Positions 44,007-53,073 of a stretch of DNA of 64,000 bases are shown here, piece after piece (the stretch's first letter is position 1; each line of letters opens with the position of its first letter). The position numbers were made by a program, and so were the translations under genes. The DNA lies in contig JARACJ010000011.1 in NCBI GenBank assembly GCA_028767165.1, positions 1 through 64,000 of the forward strand, read 5' to 3'. A model generated the notes under the pieces. The model did not search any database. It worked only from the letters and a program-made list of their open reading frames with translations, and was not told the DNA's origin. Origin of the DNA: Proteobacteria bacterium DTSAM18. Its GTDB lineage: Bacteria > Myxococcota_A > UBA796 > GCA-2862545.

Positions 44007-44774
44007 ATGGGTTGGCGTCGTGCCATGTTCAAGGGGTCGAAGGTCTGGGTCCGCGTCGGCGCCGACGGTGAGCCGGCGGTCGCGGGCGGGCGGGTCGACA
44101 TCCGCTACTCCGACAAGCCCGGCGCGAAGGTCTACGGCGGTGGTGCCTCCCGGCTCGGACCGCTCTCGGGTCCCGCGAAGGAGCTCGAGGCGGGTGAGCG
44201 CGCCGAGCCCGGAGGCAGCAAGACCCGCGCCAGCCGCGCCAGCGGCTTCGGCTCGGCGAAGACCCGCACCAAGGCGCAGGCCAAGCTCGCCGCCGACGCC
44301 TTCGCCCAGCTCGTGCGGGAGCTCCCCGACGAGGTGGTCCGCTGCTACACCGACGGTGGCTGCAAGGGCAATCCCGGCCCGGCGGGCGCCGGCTGCCGCG
44401 TGGAGCTGCCCGATGGGCGGGTCTACGAGGAGGCCCGCAGCCTTGGACACGGCACCAACAACATCGCCGAGCTCACGGCCATCCTCATGGCCATGGAAGC
44501 CCTCGACGAGGTCGACTGGCCCCTCGACAGCCAGGTCGCCGTCTTCACCGACTCCTCCTACGCCCGCGGCGTGGTGCAGCTCGGCTGGAAGGCCAAGGCC
44601 AACGTGCAGCTGGTGGCCGACGTGAAGGCCGCACTCGCCCGCAGGCCCCAGGCCATCCTGTACTGGGTCGCCGGCCACGCGGGCGTCGACGGCAACGAGC
44701 GCGCCGACGTGCTCGCCACCCAGGGGGTCGAGGGCCAGAGCAAGCGCACCTGGTGGGCGCCCACGGCGAGCTGA
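44007..44774 (+). CDS. rnhA: Ribonuclease HI with N-terminal extension
   Basis: Cuts RNA in RNA/DNA hybrids. The 255-residue protein is longer than the usual 150: residues 1-110 are a basic, Gly/Ser-rich extension, and the RNase H fold starts near 110 with CYTDGGCKGNPGPAGAGC (first Asp). NNIAELTAIL (Glu), VFTDSSYARG (Asp) and GHAGVDGNERAD (His and last Asp) complete the DEDD set. The extension may bind hybrid nucleic acid, though no canonical hybrid-binding motif is recognised. It converges on the RNase HII gene with only 4 bases between the stops. Confidence 0.9.
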   Translation: MGWRRAMFKGSKVWVRVGADGEPAVAGGRVDIRYSDKPGAKVYGGGASRLGPLSGPAKELEAGERAEPGGSKTRASRASGFGSAKTRTKAQAKLAADAFAQLVRELPDEVVRCYTDGGCKGNPGPAGAGCRVELPDGRVYEEARSLGHGTNNIAELTAILMAMEALDEVDWPLDSQVAVFTDSSYARGVVQLGWKAKANVQLVADVKAALARRPQAILYWVAGHAGVDGNERADVLATQGVEGQSKRTWWAPTAS

Positions 44775-44778
44775 GGGC

Positions 44779-45426
44779 TCAGGCGCCGAACAGCGCCTGC
44801 TGCCGAAGGTTCTCCACGGTACCCCAGCGGGTACGCACGAAGAAGGGCAGGGGAGACCCCTCCACGAAGTGGTGGAGGATCCACGTGCGGGTCTTCGGAT
44901 CGCTCGGGTAGCCCGAGCCGAAGTCGCCGTGCTCGTCCTTCAGGCCTTCGCAGACCGCGTCGCGGTGGGTCTTCGCGAACACGGAGGCCGCGCCCACCAC
45001 CGGGTGGTTCATGTCGGCCTTGGGCTCCATCAGGATCTCGGGCGCGCCCTCGCCGAGCCGACGCTTCAGCCGCTCGATCGTGGCGGGCATCGTCTTCGGG
45101 TGCCCGAGCGCGTCGATGATGACGCGGTCGGGGGCGTGCGCTCGGATGAGTGCGACGATCGCCTCTTCCTCGAGTTCGTTCAGATTCCCGTGATCGATAG
45201 TGTTTGCGCTGATTTCACGAACCGTGAACGACCCCAGGGCGCTCAGCTGCTCGCGCACCTTGTTGCGCTTCTTCGCGCTCATCTTCTTGGAGTCGCCGGC
45301 GCCGGCCTCCACAAGTGGGGCGTCGCCGTCGCCCTCCCACAGGTACGCGCCGACCACCAGCGGGCCCAGCACACATCCCCGTCCTGCCTCGTCCAGACCC
45401 AGAACTCGCACGTTTTCCTCCGCCAT
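44779..45426 (-). CDS. rnhB: Ribonuclease HII, archaeal/eukaryotic-like type
   Basis: Removes ribonucleotides from DNA. The 215-residue product has LGLDEAGRGCVLGPLVVGAY with the catalytic Asp-Glu, DSKKMSAKKRNKV, DRVIIDALGHP (Asp), and the KADMNHPVVGAASVFAKTHR segment. The ending GSGYPSDPKTRTW ... RTRWGTVENL follows archaeal RNase HII (GSGYPSDPRTR and a final tryptophan motif) rather than the bacterial GSGYPTKAH pattern. Transfer from an archaeon or an old alternative lineage is possible. ATG 45426 gives MAEENVRVLGLDEAGRG; longer readings pass into the nqr upstream region. Confidence 0.9.
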   Translation of the reverse strand: MAEENVRVLGLDEAGRGCVLGPLVVGAYLWEGDGDAPLVEAGAGDSKKMSAKKRNKVREQLSALGSFTVREISANTIDHGNLNELEEEAIVALIRAHAPDRVIIDALGHPKTMPATIERLKRRLGEGAPEILMEPKADMNHPVVGAASVFAKTHRDAVCEGLKDEHGDFGSGYPSDPKTRTWILHHFVEGSPLPFFVRTRWGTVENLRQQALFGA

Positions 45427-45717
45427 CACGTGGCCCGGGCCTGTATTTCGGTCTTCGGTCCGGCGCACCGGCAGGGCGGGGGCGCCGCGCACCCGGAGCC
45501 ACCCTGGGGGACATCCTTGATACGGGGCAGGCCGCGTTTTCGACGCCCCCCGGGCTGCCCCTGCCGATACGCGGGTGAGTTCGTCGGGCAGAACCCGGGG
45601 CTGCCGGGTGCATGGAAGCGCAAAGGCGTTATGGTGCGACCGCCGGAATCGGGCTGTGCCGCCCCCAGGTGGCCTGCTCGCATGGATAGTTCTCGAGATC
45701 CGAGGTTCGATCGTTCG

Positions 45718-47079
45718 ATGGGACAACACCGAATCAACAAGGGCTTGAACATCCCGATCGCAGGTGCGGCGAAGGGTGACGTGGTGGAACTTGACCGCCC
45801 GTCCACCGTCCACTTCGACCCCCGGGAGTTCAACGGCCTCATTCCCCGCCTCGCCGCGCGCGAGGGGGACGTCGTGAAGCGGGGTCAGCCCCTCTTCTTC
45901 CACAAGTTCAACCCCGAGCTGGTGATCGTCTCGCCGGTCGAGGGCCGGGTCACCGCCGTGACCCGTGGCAAGCGCCGCGTCATCACCGATGTCGCCGTCG
46001 AGGTCACGGGTGACGAGGCCGTCACCCACAAGGCCTGGACCCTTGGCGAGCTCGCAGGCATCGACGCAGCCGCTGCGAAGGAGCAACTCCTCGCGAGCGG
46101 TCTCTTCGCGTTCCTGCGTACGCGTCCGCTGGACTACGTCGCCACGCCCGACCAGGCTCCTTCCGCCATCCTGATCAGCGCCACCGAGACCGGTCCGCTG
46201 CAGCCTGGCGCAGACGTCCTGCTCTCCGCAGACGACAAGGACGCCTTCCAGGCCGGTGTGCACGTCCTCAAGGCCGTGGCCGCAGGTGCTCCCGTGCACC
46301 TCACCACCGCCGAGGGCTCCAGCCACCCGGCGCTGTCCGGTGTGCAGGGCATCACCGAGTCCCACAGCTTCTCCGGTCCCCACCCGGCCGGTGATCCTGG
46401 CGTGCAGATCAACCACGTCTGCCCCGTCCCCGACGGACGCAAGGCCTGGTACATCCGCGCATGGGACGTGGCCCGCATCGGTCGCAGCTTCCTCAGTGGC
46501 TCCTTCGATGCCTCCGCCGTCTACGCGGCCGTCGGCACCGGGCTCACCCAGCCCCGCTACGTGCGCACCGTCCTCGGCGCGCCCGCTGGCTTCGTGGCCG
46601 GTGGCACCGTGGCTGGCCCCCTCCGCTGGATCCGCGGCTCCGTCCTCACGGGCGGTCGCATCAGCGAGCAGGCAGGCGCCGGCTTCTACACCCGCGCCGT
46701 CCACGTCATGAAGGACGAGGTTCCCCGTGAGTTCCTGGGTTGGGCGCTTCCCAAGCCCTCCAAGTTCTCCATCTTCCGGGCGTACCTCTCCGGGTTCTCC
46801 ACCCCGAGCAAGGCATACGACCTGCTGCCCGGCATGAACGGCGGCCACCGCGCCATCGTTCCCTCCGGCGCCTTCCGCAAGGTCGTGGCTTCGCCTGATC
46901 TGGAGCCCCTGTACCTGTTCAAGGCCATCATCTCCGGCGATCTCGAGGAGTCCCTGCGCATGGGCCTGCTCGACATCTCCATGGAGGAGGCGGCCCTGTG
47001 CACCTACGTCGACCCGTGCAAGAACGAGTACGACGTGCTGCTGGGTGACTTCCTGGCCTACTACGCGAAGGAGGCTTGA
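45718..47079 (+). CDS. nqrA: Na+-translocating NADH:quinone reductase subunit A
   Basis: Peripheral quinone-associated subunit of the Na+-NQR pump. The 453-residue protein starts GQHRINKGLNIPIAGAAKGD, the usual NqrA opening, and carries the biotin-carrier-like segment RLAAREGDVVKRGQPLFFHK and VSPVEGRVTAVTRGKRR. The C-terminal part includes SMEEAALCTYVDPCKNEYD, conserved in the family. ATG 45718 is chosen for the conserved N-terminus, although an in-frame ATG at 45682 has a better-placed AGGTGG. It is the first of six contiguous nqr genes, preceded by about 290 non-coding bases that should hold the operon promoter. Confidence 0.95.
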   Translation: MGQHRINKGLNIPIAGAAKGDVVELDRPSTVHFDPREFNGLIPRLAAREGDVVKRGQPLFFHKFNPELVIVSPVEGRVTAVTRGKRRVITDVAVEVTGDEAVTHKAWTLGELAGIDAAAAKEQLLASGLFAFLRTRPLDYVATPDQAPSAILISATETGPLQPGADVLLSADDKDAFQAGVHVLKAVAAGAPVHLTTAEGSSHPALSGVQGITESHSFSGPHPAGDPGVQINHVCPVPDGRKAWYIRAWDVARIGRSFLSGSFDASAVYAAVGTGLTQPRYVRTVLGAPAGFVAGGTVAGPLRWIRGSVLTGGRISEQAGAGFYTRAVHVMKDEVPREFLGWALPKPSKFSIFRAYLSGFSTPSKAYDLLPGMNGGHRAIVPSGAFRKVVASPDLEPLYLFKAIISGDLEESLRMGLLDISMEEAALCTYVDPCKNEYDVLLGDFLAYYAKEA

Positions 47080-47081
47080 TC

Positions 47082-48287
47082 ATGAGCAAGCTCGAAGCGT
47101 TCTTCCACAAGCACGAGCCGACCTTCAAGGACGGCGGCAAGCTCGAGTGGGCCTACCCCCTGTTCGAGCTCGTCGAAACCTTCATGCTCACCCCCTCCAC
47201 CCGCACCACCAGCGGCGCCCACGTCCGTGACCCCATGGATCTGAAGCGCATGATGACCATGGTCATCTACGCCCTGGTGCCCGCCATCCTGTTCGCCTGG
47301 TACAACGTGGGCCTGCAGGGCTACCGTGGCGAAGGTGTGATGGACCCCTCCGCCTGGGACGCCATCGTCCGCGGGGGCTGGCACATGCTGCCCATCATCA
47401 TCACCTCCTATGCGGCAGGTGGTCTGGCCGAGATGATCTTCGCGGTCGTGCGCAAGCACGAGATCAACGAGGGCTTCCTGGTCACCGGCATCCTGTACCC
47501 GCTGACCCTCCCCCCCTCCATCCCCCTGTGGATGGTCGCGATGGGCATCTTCTTCGGTGTCATCATCGGCAAGGAGGTCTTCGGCGGCGTCGGCATGAAC
47601 ATCCTCAACCCCGCGCTCACCGCGCGTGCCTTCGTGTTCTTCACCTACCCCACGGCCATCTCCGGCACGGGTGTGTGGGATGTCGCAGGCAAGGGCATGT
47701 TCTCCTCCGGCGGCACCGTCGAGGGCTACACCGGCGCCACGCCGCTGCTGGCCGTCTCCGACGAGGCACTCCGCGGCTCCACGGCCGTCGAGGCCCTGAG
47801 CCAGTACGGGTTCGAGTTCAACGACCTGCTGATGGGCCTGATCCCCGGCTCCATGGGTGAGACCAGCGCCCTGGCCATCGCCCTCGGCGCGGCCGTGCTG
47901 CTCATCACCGGCATCGGCTCCTGGCGCATCATGAGCGGCGTGGTCATCGGCATGGTCGCCATGTCCCTCACGTTCAACATGGTCGCCGGCCCCGAGGCAC
48001 TGCCCAGCATGACCATGAGCCCCCTGTACCACCTGGTCATCGGCTCCTTCATGTTCGGCACGGTCTTCATGGCCACCGATCCCGTCTCCGCAGCCAGCAC
48101 CACCACCGGTCGCTGGATCTACGGCATCCTCATCGGTCTGCTCATCGTCATCATCCGCGTGGCCAACCCGGCCTACCCGGAGGGCGTGATGCTCGCCATC
48201 CTCTTCATGAACGTCTTCGCTCCGCTCATCGACCACTACGTCGTCGAGGGCAAGGTGAAGCGTCGTCTCGCGCGTCACGCCGCGTAG
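47082..48287 (+). CDS. nqrB: Na+-NQR subunit B
   Basis: Membrane subunit of 401 residues with about ten spans, carrying covalent FMN and the Na+ path. The FMN attachment threonine is Thr220 in EGYTGATPLL, matching the S/T-G-A-T flavinylation site. GMNILNPALTARAFVFF and FMATDPVSAASTTTGRWIYG are conserved RnfD/NqrB motifs. GGAGG at 47070-47074 lies 7 bases before ATG 47082. Flavinylation needs ApbE, encoded downstream at 51653. Confidence 0.96.
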   Translation: MSKLEAFFHKHEPTFKDGGKLEWAYPLFELVETFMLTPSTRTTSGAHVRDPMDLKRMMTMVIYALVPAILFAWYNVGLQGYRGEGVMDPSAWDAIVRGGWHMLPIIITSYAAGGLAEMIFAVVRKHEINEGFLVTGILYPLTLPPSIPLWMVAMGIFFGVIIGKEVFGGVGMNILNPALTARAFVFFTYPTAISGTGVWDVAGKGMFSSGGTVEGYTGATPLLAVSDEALRGSTAVEALSQYGFEFNDLLMGLIPGSMGETSALAIALGAAVLLITGIGSWRIMSGVVIGMVAMSLTFNMVAGPEALPSMTMSPLYHLVIGSFMFGTVFMATDPVSAASTTTGRWIYGILIGLLIVIIRVANPAYPEGVMLAILFMNVFAPLIDHYVVEGKVKRRLARHAA

Positions 48288-48297
48288 GGGGCCCACT

Positions 48298-49047
48298 ATG
48301 GCATTTTCCAACGGATACATCGTCGGTTTCGCCACGGCCGTCTGCGTGGTCGCCAGCCTCGGTGTCGCCTCCACGGCCACCGGTCTGAAGCCCACCATCG
48401 ACGCCAACAAGGAAGCCGACCTCCAGTACAACATCCTGGGTGCGCTCGGCTTCGCCGACCCCGCGGTCAAGCCCTCCGTCAAGGAGATCAACGACCTCTG
48501 GGCCAAGCACGTCGAGGTGCAGTACATCACCCCCGAGGGTGACGTCGTCAGCACCGACGACATGAACTACGACCTCACGAACGACGGCGTCGTCAACGCA
48601 GCCGACGTCGACCTCGCCTGGAAGCAGGCCCGCAAGGGTGAGGTGCCCGCGCCCAAGGTCATGGCCATCTACCGTGGCTCCGCCGATGGCGAGCTGAAGA
48701 ACTACGCGCTCGGTCTCAACGGCGTGGGTCTGTGGGGTCCCATCTCGGGCTACCTCGCCATCGACCCCCGCGGTGAGACCATCCAGGGCGTCACCTTCTT
48801 CGCCCCCAAGGAGACCCCGGGCCTCGGCGCCGAGATCATGTCCCCTTCGTTCAAGCAGCAGTGGGTGGGCAAGTCCATCGTCGAGAACGGCGAGCCTTCT
48901 CCCATCACCGTCGCCAAGGGCGAGGCCACCTCCGACGACAAGGTCGACGGTGTCTCCGGCGCCACGCTGACCTGCAACGGCGTCACCGACATGATGGTCA
49001 ACGGCTTCGAGTACTACACTCCCTTCCTCAACAGCCTGCGTCAGTGA
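48298..49047 (+). CDS. nqrC: Na+-NQR subunit C
   Basis: A 249-residue subunit with one N-terminal membrane span (YIVGFATAVCVVASLGVAST) and a periplasmic FMN domain. Thr223 in DGVSGATLTCNGV is the covalent FMN site (SGAT consensus). KETPGLGAEIMSP is the conserved flavin-binding loop. Ten bases separate it from nqrB. Confidence 0.95.
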   Translation: MAFSNGYIVGFATAVCVVASLGVASTATGLKPTIDANKEADLQYNILGALGFADPAVKPSVKEINDLWAKHVEVQYITPEGDVVSTDDMNYDLTNDGVVNAADVDLAWKQARKGEVPAPKVMAIYRGSADGELKNYALGLNGVGLWGPISGYLAIDPRGETIQGVTFFAPKETPGLGAEIMSPSFKQQWVGKSIVENGEPSPITVAKGEATSDDKVDGVSGATLTCNGVTDMMVNGFEYYTPFLNSLRQ

Positions 49048-49056
49048 GGTGCGACC

Positions 49057-49722
49057 ATGAGTTCTCCTGCGACTGATACCGCGCCCGCCAAGGCGCCGGC
49101 GATCTCCTTCGGCACGAAGGAGAAGGCGATCGTCCGCGATCCCATGATCGACAACAACCCGATCACCATCCAGATCCTGGGCATCTGCTCGGCACTCGCC
49201 GTCACCGTCCAGATCGACAAGGCGCTGGTCATGTCCGCCGCCGTGATCGCGGTCCTGTGCGCGTCGAACGTCATCATCTCCATGCTGCGCAACATGATTC
49301 CCGGTTCCATCCGTATCATCGTGCAGCTGTCCATCGTGGCGTCGCTCGTCATCGTGGTCGACCAGATCCTCCAGGCCTACGTCTACGACGTCGCCAAGGA
49401 GCTGTCGGTCTTCGTCGGCCTCATCATCACGAACTGCATCATCATGGGCCGCGCCGAGGCGTTCGCCATGGGCAACCCGCCCTGGCAGAGCTTCCTCGAC
49501 GGCCTGGGCAACGGCCTCGGCTACGGCATCATCCTGGTGGCCGTCGCCTTCTTCCGTGAGCTCCTCGGTAGCGGATCCCTGCTGGGCTTCCAGCTGATCC
49601 CCCAGGCGTTCTACGAGATGGGCTACGTCAACATGGGCCTGATGCTCCTGGCGCCCGGCGCCTTCGTCATCCTCGGTCTCCTGGTCTGGGCTCAGCGCCA
49701 GTGGACCGGGTACACGGAGTGA
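49057..49722 (+). CDS. nqrD: Na+-NQR subunit D
   Basis: A 221-residue membrane subunit with six spans. A 28-residue hydrophilic N-terminal tail precedes the core, which begins [20 protein letters not shown]. The cysteine-containing half-helices characteristic of NqrD/RnfE are visible ([17 protein letters not shown]), where one cysteine of the intramembrane iron centre lies. [20 protein letters not shown] is conserved. NqrE completes the pseudo-symmetric pair. Confidence 0.95.
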   Translation: MSSPATDTAPAKAPAISFGTKEKAIVRDPMIDNNPITIQILGICSALAVTVQIDKALVMSAAVIAVLCASNVIISMLRNMIPGSIRIIVQLSIVASLVIVVDQILQAYVYDVAKELSVFVGLIITNCIIMGRAEAFAMGNPPWQSFLDGLGNGLGYGIILVAVAFFRELLGSGSLLGFQLIPQAFYEMGYVNMGLMLLAPGAFVILGLLVWAQRQWTGYTE

Positions 49723-49728
49723 TCTGAG

Positions 49729-50334
49729 ATGGAACTTCTGAGTATTGCAGTCCGCTCGGTGTTCATCGAGAACATCCTGCTGGCCAACTTCCTCGGCATG
49801 TGCTCCTTCCTGGCTGTGTCCAAGAAGGTCGACACGGCCCTGGGTCTCGGCGCCGCCGTCGTGTTCGTGCTCACCATCACCGCTCCGGTGAACTGGGCCC
49901 TGAACCACTTCGTCCTGCGCGAGGGCGCCCTGTCCTGGGCCGGCCTCGAGGGTGTCGACCTGTCCTTCCTCGCCTTCATCACGTTCATCGCCGTCATCGC
50001 GGCCATGGTGCAGCTGGTGGAGATGGTGCTGGATAAGTTCTCGCCGGGTCTGTACAACGCGCTGGGCATCTTCCTGCCCCTCATCGCGGTCAACTGCGCC
50101 ATCCTGGGTACCTCCCTGTTCCTGGTCGAGCGCGAGTACAACTTCAGCGAGTCGCTGGTCTTCGGCTTCTCCTCCGGCCTCGGCTGGGCCCTGGCCATCG
50201 TCGCCATGGCCGCCATCCGCCAGAAGCTGGCCTACTCCAACGTGCCTGCAGGTCTGCGCGGTCTGGGCATCACCATGCTCACCACCGGCCTGATGGCGAT
50301 CGCTTTCCTCGCCTTCGGCGGCATCAAGCTGTAG
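49729..50334 (+). CDS. nqrE: Na+-NQR subunit E
   Basis: A 201-residue membrane subunit, inverted-topology partner of NqrD. Conserved segments: [20 protein letters not shown] with the iron-ligand cysteine, [14 protein letters not shown] with the second, and [20 protein letters not shown]. It starts 6 bases after the nqrD stop. Confidence 0.95.
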   Translation: MELLSIAVRSVFIENILLANFLGMCSFLAVSKKVDTALGLGAAVVFVLTITAPVNWALNHFVLREGALSWAGLEGVDLSFLAFITFIAVIAAMVQLVEMVLDKFSPGLYNALGIFLPLIAVNCAILGTSLFLVEREYNFSESLVFGFSSGLGWALAIVAMAAIRQKLAYSNVPAGLRGLGITMLTTGLMAIAFLAFGGIKL

Positions 50335-50344
50335 GAGCCCCTCC

Positions 50345-51586
50345 ATGATGTTTGCCATGTCATCCGCCATGATCATGGGCGTGTCGACGGTCGTCTTCAC
50401 CGGCGTCATCCTCGCCCTCGTGGCCATCCTGCTGGTCGCCCGCAAGCAGCTCGTTCCCCAGGGAGACATCTCCATCAAGGTGAACGGTGAGCGCGATGTG
50501 GCGGTCAAGCCCGGCTCTTCGCTGCTGGTCACCATGGCCGACCAGAAGATCTTCATTCCTTCCGCCTGCGGTGGCGGTGGCACCTGCGCCCAGTGCAAGT
50601 GCAAGGTCCTGTCCGGCGGTGGCGACGTGCTGCCCACCGAGATGGGCCACCTGACCCTCCGCGAGCGCAAGGAAGGCGTCCGCCTCGCCTGCCAGGTCCG
50701 CGTCAAGCAGGACATGGAGATCGAGGTGCCCGAGGAGATCTTCGGTATCCAGCGCTTCGACGGAACCGTGCGGTCCAACCACAACGTCGCGACCTTCATC
50801 AAGGAGTTCATCGTCGACCTGGATCGCACCCTCGACTTCGAGGCCGGCGGCTACATCCAGATCGAGATCCCCAAGTACAGCAACCTGTCCTACCGCGGCT
50901 TCGAGATCGAAGAAGAGTACCGCGAGGACTGGGACAAGTACGACATGTGGCGCTTCGTGGCCAACAACCCCGAAGAGGGTGTCGTGCGTGCCTACTCCAT
51001 GGCCAACCACCCTGCAGAGGGCAACATGGTCATGCTGAACGTGCGTATCGCCAGCCCGCCGCCGCGCCAGCCCGACGTCCCCCCGGGCATCGCGAGCTCC
51101 TACATCTTCAACCTGAAGCCCGGCGACAAGGTCGTGGTGTCCGGTCCCTACGGTGAGTTCTTCATCCAGGACACGGATCGCGAGATGGTCTACATCGGTG
51201 GTGGTGCCGGCATGGCGCCCCTCCGTGCGCACATCTTCCACCTGTTCCACACGCTGAAGACGGGTCGCAAGGTCTCCTACTGGTACGGTGCGCGCTCCAT
51301 GCGCGAGGTCTTCTACGAGGACCACTTCCGCGCCATCGAGAAGGAGTTCCCGAACTTCACCTTCCACCTGGCCCTGTCTGCTCCTCTGCCCGAGGACAAC
51401 TGGGAAGGCCCCACCGGCTTCATCCACCAGGTCCTGCACGACGAGTACCTCGGCAAGCACGAGGCACCCGAGGACAACGAGTACTACATGTGTGGACCGC
51501 CGATGATGGTCTCCGCCGTGGAAGACATGCTCGACAGCCTCGGCGTGGCCAAGGAAGACATCCACTTCGATGACTTCGGCGGCTGA
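50345..51586 (+). CDS. nqrF: Na+-NQR subunit F (NADH dehydrogenase subunit)
   Basis: Electron entry subunit of 413 residues: one N-terminal membrane span ([20 protein letters not shown]), a plant-type ferredoxin domain with the 2Fe-2S ligands in [16 protein letters not shown] and RLACQVRV, the FAD-binding [12 protein letters not shown], and the NADH-binding [16 protein letters not shown] with a C-terminal YYMCGPPMM. All cofactor motifs are intact. A hairpin follows 23 bases after the stop. Confidence 0.96.
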   Translation: MMFAMSSAMIMGVSTVVFTGVILALVAILLVARKQLVPQGDISIKVNGERDVAVKPGSSLLVTMADQKIFIPSACGGGGTCAQCKCKVLSGGGDVLPTEMGHLTLRERKEGVRLACQVRVKQDMEIEVPEEIFGIQRFDGTVRSNHNVATFIKEFIVDLDRTLDFEAGGYIQIEIPKYSNLSYRGFEIEEEYREDWDKYDMWRFVANNPEEGVVRAYSMANHPAEGNMVMLNVRIASPPPRQPDVPPGIASSYIFNLKPGDKVVVSGPYGEFFIQDTDREMVYIGGGAGMAPLRAHIFHLFHTLKTGRKVSYWYGARSMREVFYEDHFRAIEKEFPNFTFHLALSAPLPEDNWEGPTGFIHQVLHDEYLGKHEAPEDNEYYMCGPPMMVSAVEDMLDSLGVAKEDIHFDDFGG

Positions 51587-51609
51587 TCCTCTCTCGAGGT
51601 GATTCTTCA

Positions 51610-51640
51610 GGCGGTGCTGGCGATGCCAGCGCCGCCTTTG
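51610..51640 (+). terminator. Hairpin with short T-run between nqrF and apbE
   Basis: GGCGGTGCTGGC (51610-51621) pairs with GCCAGCGCCGCC (51625-51636) over 12 bp, including one G-T pair, around a 3-base loop, followed by TTTG. It may end most nqr transcripts and let a fraction continue into apbE-nqrM, setting a low dose of maturation factors. Confidence 0.55.
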
Positions 51641-51652
51641 TACGTTCGGGAC

Positions 51653-52702
51653 ATGAAGACCCTGACCACACCGCTGCTCGTGGGCCTGTTGGCGTCCTGC
51701 ACGCCGGCACAGCCCGACATCGACTACCTCCGGCTGCAAGGGGAGGGCCTCGGCACCACCTGGAGCGCCACCTGGCGTCCCGGTCCCGGCGAGGCGGAGG
51801 TCAGCGCCGACCTCGTCGCCGTGCTCCAGCGGGTCGATGCCCACATGTCCACCTGGCGGGACGACTCGGAGCTCTCGGTGGCCCGAAGGGCCGACGGGCG
51901 GTCGCCCGTCTCCGAGGACACCTGGCAGGTGGTGGGCGCGTCCCTCGACCTGGCACAGGCCACCGGTGGCGCCTTCGACCCCACCGTGCAGCCGCTCATG
52001 GAGCTGTGGGGTTTCCACGGCGGCGGCAGGGAAGGGGAGCCGACGCCGGAGGAGATCGAGGCCACCCTCGGCCGGGTGGGCTGGCAGGGCGTCCTGCGCG
52101 GGCGCGACGGGGAGGGCCAGGCATGGCTCGACCTGCAGGGCCGCGCGCTCGACCTGTCGGCCACGGCCAAGGGGTATGCCGTCGACGAGCTCGCGTTCGC
52201 GCTCTCCATGGCGGGTGCCGCCGACTTCATGGTCGAGGTGGGGGGTGAGGTGCGCGTGGCCGGCCGGGGGCCTTCCGGGCAGCCCTGGACGCTCGGCATC
52301 GACGCGCCGGTGGAGGGGAACGCACCGGGGCAGCAGCTCGCGGCCCGGGTCGAGCTCGGGCAGGGGGCGGTGGCGACCTCCGGCAACTACCGCAACGTGC
52401 GCAGGGTGGGGGAGCGGCTCGTGGCCCACACCCTCGATCCCCGGGTCGGGCGTCCGGTACAGTCCGACGTCCTGTCGGCGACGGTGCTGGCCGATGACTG
52501 CATGACGGCCGATGGCTGGGCGACGGCGCTGATGGTGCTCGGGAGCGAGGAGGGGCTGCGCCTCGTCGAGCGTACGCCCGGCGTCGAGGCCTGGCTGCTG
52601 GTGGGAACCGAGGAGGGCTGGGCCCCGCGGTCGTCCTCCGGGGTGTCTTCTCGGGTCACGACTCTCGCCGCCCCCATTGGCAGCGCCGCCCCGGCCGAAT
52701 AA
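51653..52702 (+). CDS. apbE: FAD:protein FMN transferase (ApbE), lipoprotein
   Basis: Transfers FMN from FAD onto threonine of NqrB and NqrC at the outer face of the membrane. The 349-residue product has a lipoprotein signal (MKTLTTPLLVGLLASC, Cys16), the MSTWRDDSELS and GAFDPTVQPLMELWGF motifs, DLSATAKGYAVDEL, GGEVRVAGRGP, and VATSGNYRN with HTLDPRVGRPV for Mg-FAD binding. The ATG at 51653 begins the signal peptide; an earlier in-frame start at 51599 would include the hairpin. The location between nqrF and nqrM makes the NQR pump its obvious target. Confidence 0.93.
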   Translation: MKTLTTPLLVGLLASCTPAQPDIDYLRLQGEGLGTTWSATWRPGPGEAEVSADLVAVLQRVDAHMSTWRDDSELSVARRADGRSPVSEDTWQVVGASLDLAQATGGAFDPTVQPLMELWGFHGGGREGEPTPEEIEATLGRVGWQGVLRGRDGEGQAWLDLQGRALDLSATAKGYAVDELAFALSMAGAADFMVEVGGEVRVAGRGPSGQPWTLGIDAPVEGNAPGQQLAARVELGQGAVATSGNYRNVRRVGERLVAHTLDPRVGRPVQSDVLSATVLADDCMTADGWATALMVLGSEEGLRLVERTPGVEAWLLVGTEEGWAPRSSSGVSSRVTTLAAPIGSAAPAE

Positions 52703-52725
52703 GAGGCCGCACCAGGAGTAGGATC

Positions 52726-52965
52726 ATGGTCTTCGTCATCACGCTGTCCCTGTTCGCCATCGCCATGCTGGGCATGGGTCTCGGCCTCATCGTGTCCGGC
52801 CGCGCCCTCAAGGGCTCCTGTGGTGGCAACGAGACCCTCGCAGCCATGGGGCATGAGGTGAGTTGCGGAGTCTGCTCAAAGAAGGAGAAGGACATCTGCC
52901 CGTCCGACGACCTGTTGGTGCAGCTCGCGCAGATCACCCATCCGGATCCCAAGCATCACCGCTGA
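52726..52965 (+). CDS. nqrM: Na+-NQR maturation protein NqrM
   Basis: A 79-residue protein with one N-terminal membrane span (VITLSLFAIAMLGMGLGLIV) and the cysteine motif GSCGGNETLAAMG followed by SCGVCSKKEKDIC. This is the DUF539/NqrM layout (a GSCGG motif after the helix, then a Cys cluster), thought to deliver iron for the NqrD/NqrE centre. It ends the nqrABCDEF-apbE-nqrM series. Confidence 0.92.
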   Translation: MVFVITLSLFAIAMLGMGLGLIVSGRALKGSCGGNETLAAMGHEVSCGVCSKKEKDICPSDDLLVQLAQITHPDPKHHR

Positions 52966-53021
52966 TTTTCATGGCGGAGATTTGTCCACCGTCAAATGGC
53001 CGTCATAGCCCGTTGGCGCTG

Positions 53022-53051
53022 TTGCTTGTGTTTTGGGCGTTGGTGTAGAAC
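53022..53051 (+). promoter_or_regulatory. Candidate promoter of the GYF-like protein gene
   Basis: TTGCTT at 53022-53027 and TAGAAC at 53046-53051 are 18 bases apart, about 22 bases before the ATG. The same -35 hexamer and spacing precede the kinase gene at 7064. The surrounding 70 bases are clearly less GC-rich than the genes. Confidence 0.4.
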
Positions 53052-53073
53052 GCGACCTTACAGAGGTGAGGCT

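Noticed and set aside
45427-46848. Long N-terminal extension of RNase HII on the - strand
   Set aside because: The frame is antisense to nqrA, and the conserved RNase HII N-terminus begins at 45426.
51599-51652. Earlier ApbE start at 51599
   Set aside because: It would put the 12-bp hairpin inside the coding sequence and bury the lipoprotein signal that begins at 51653.
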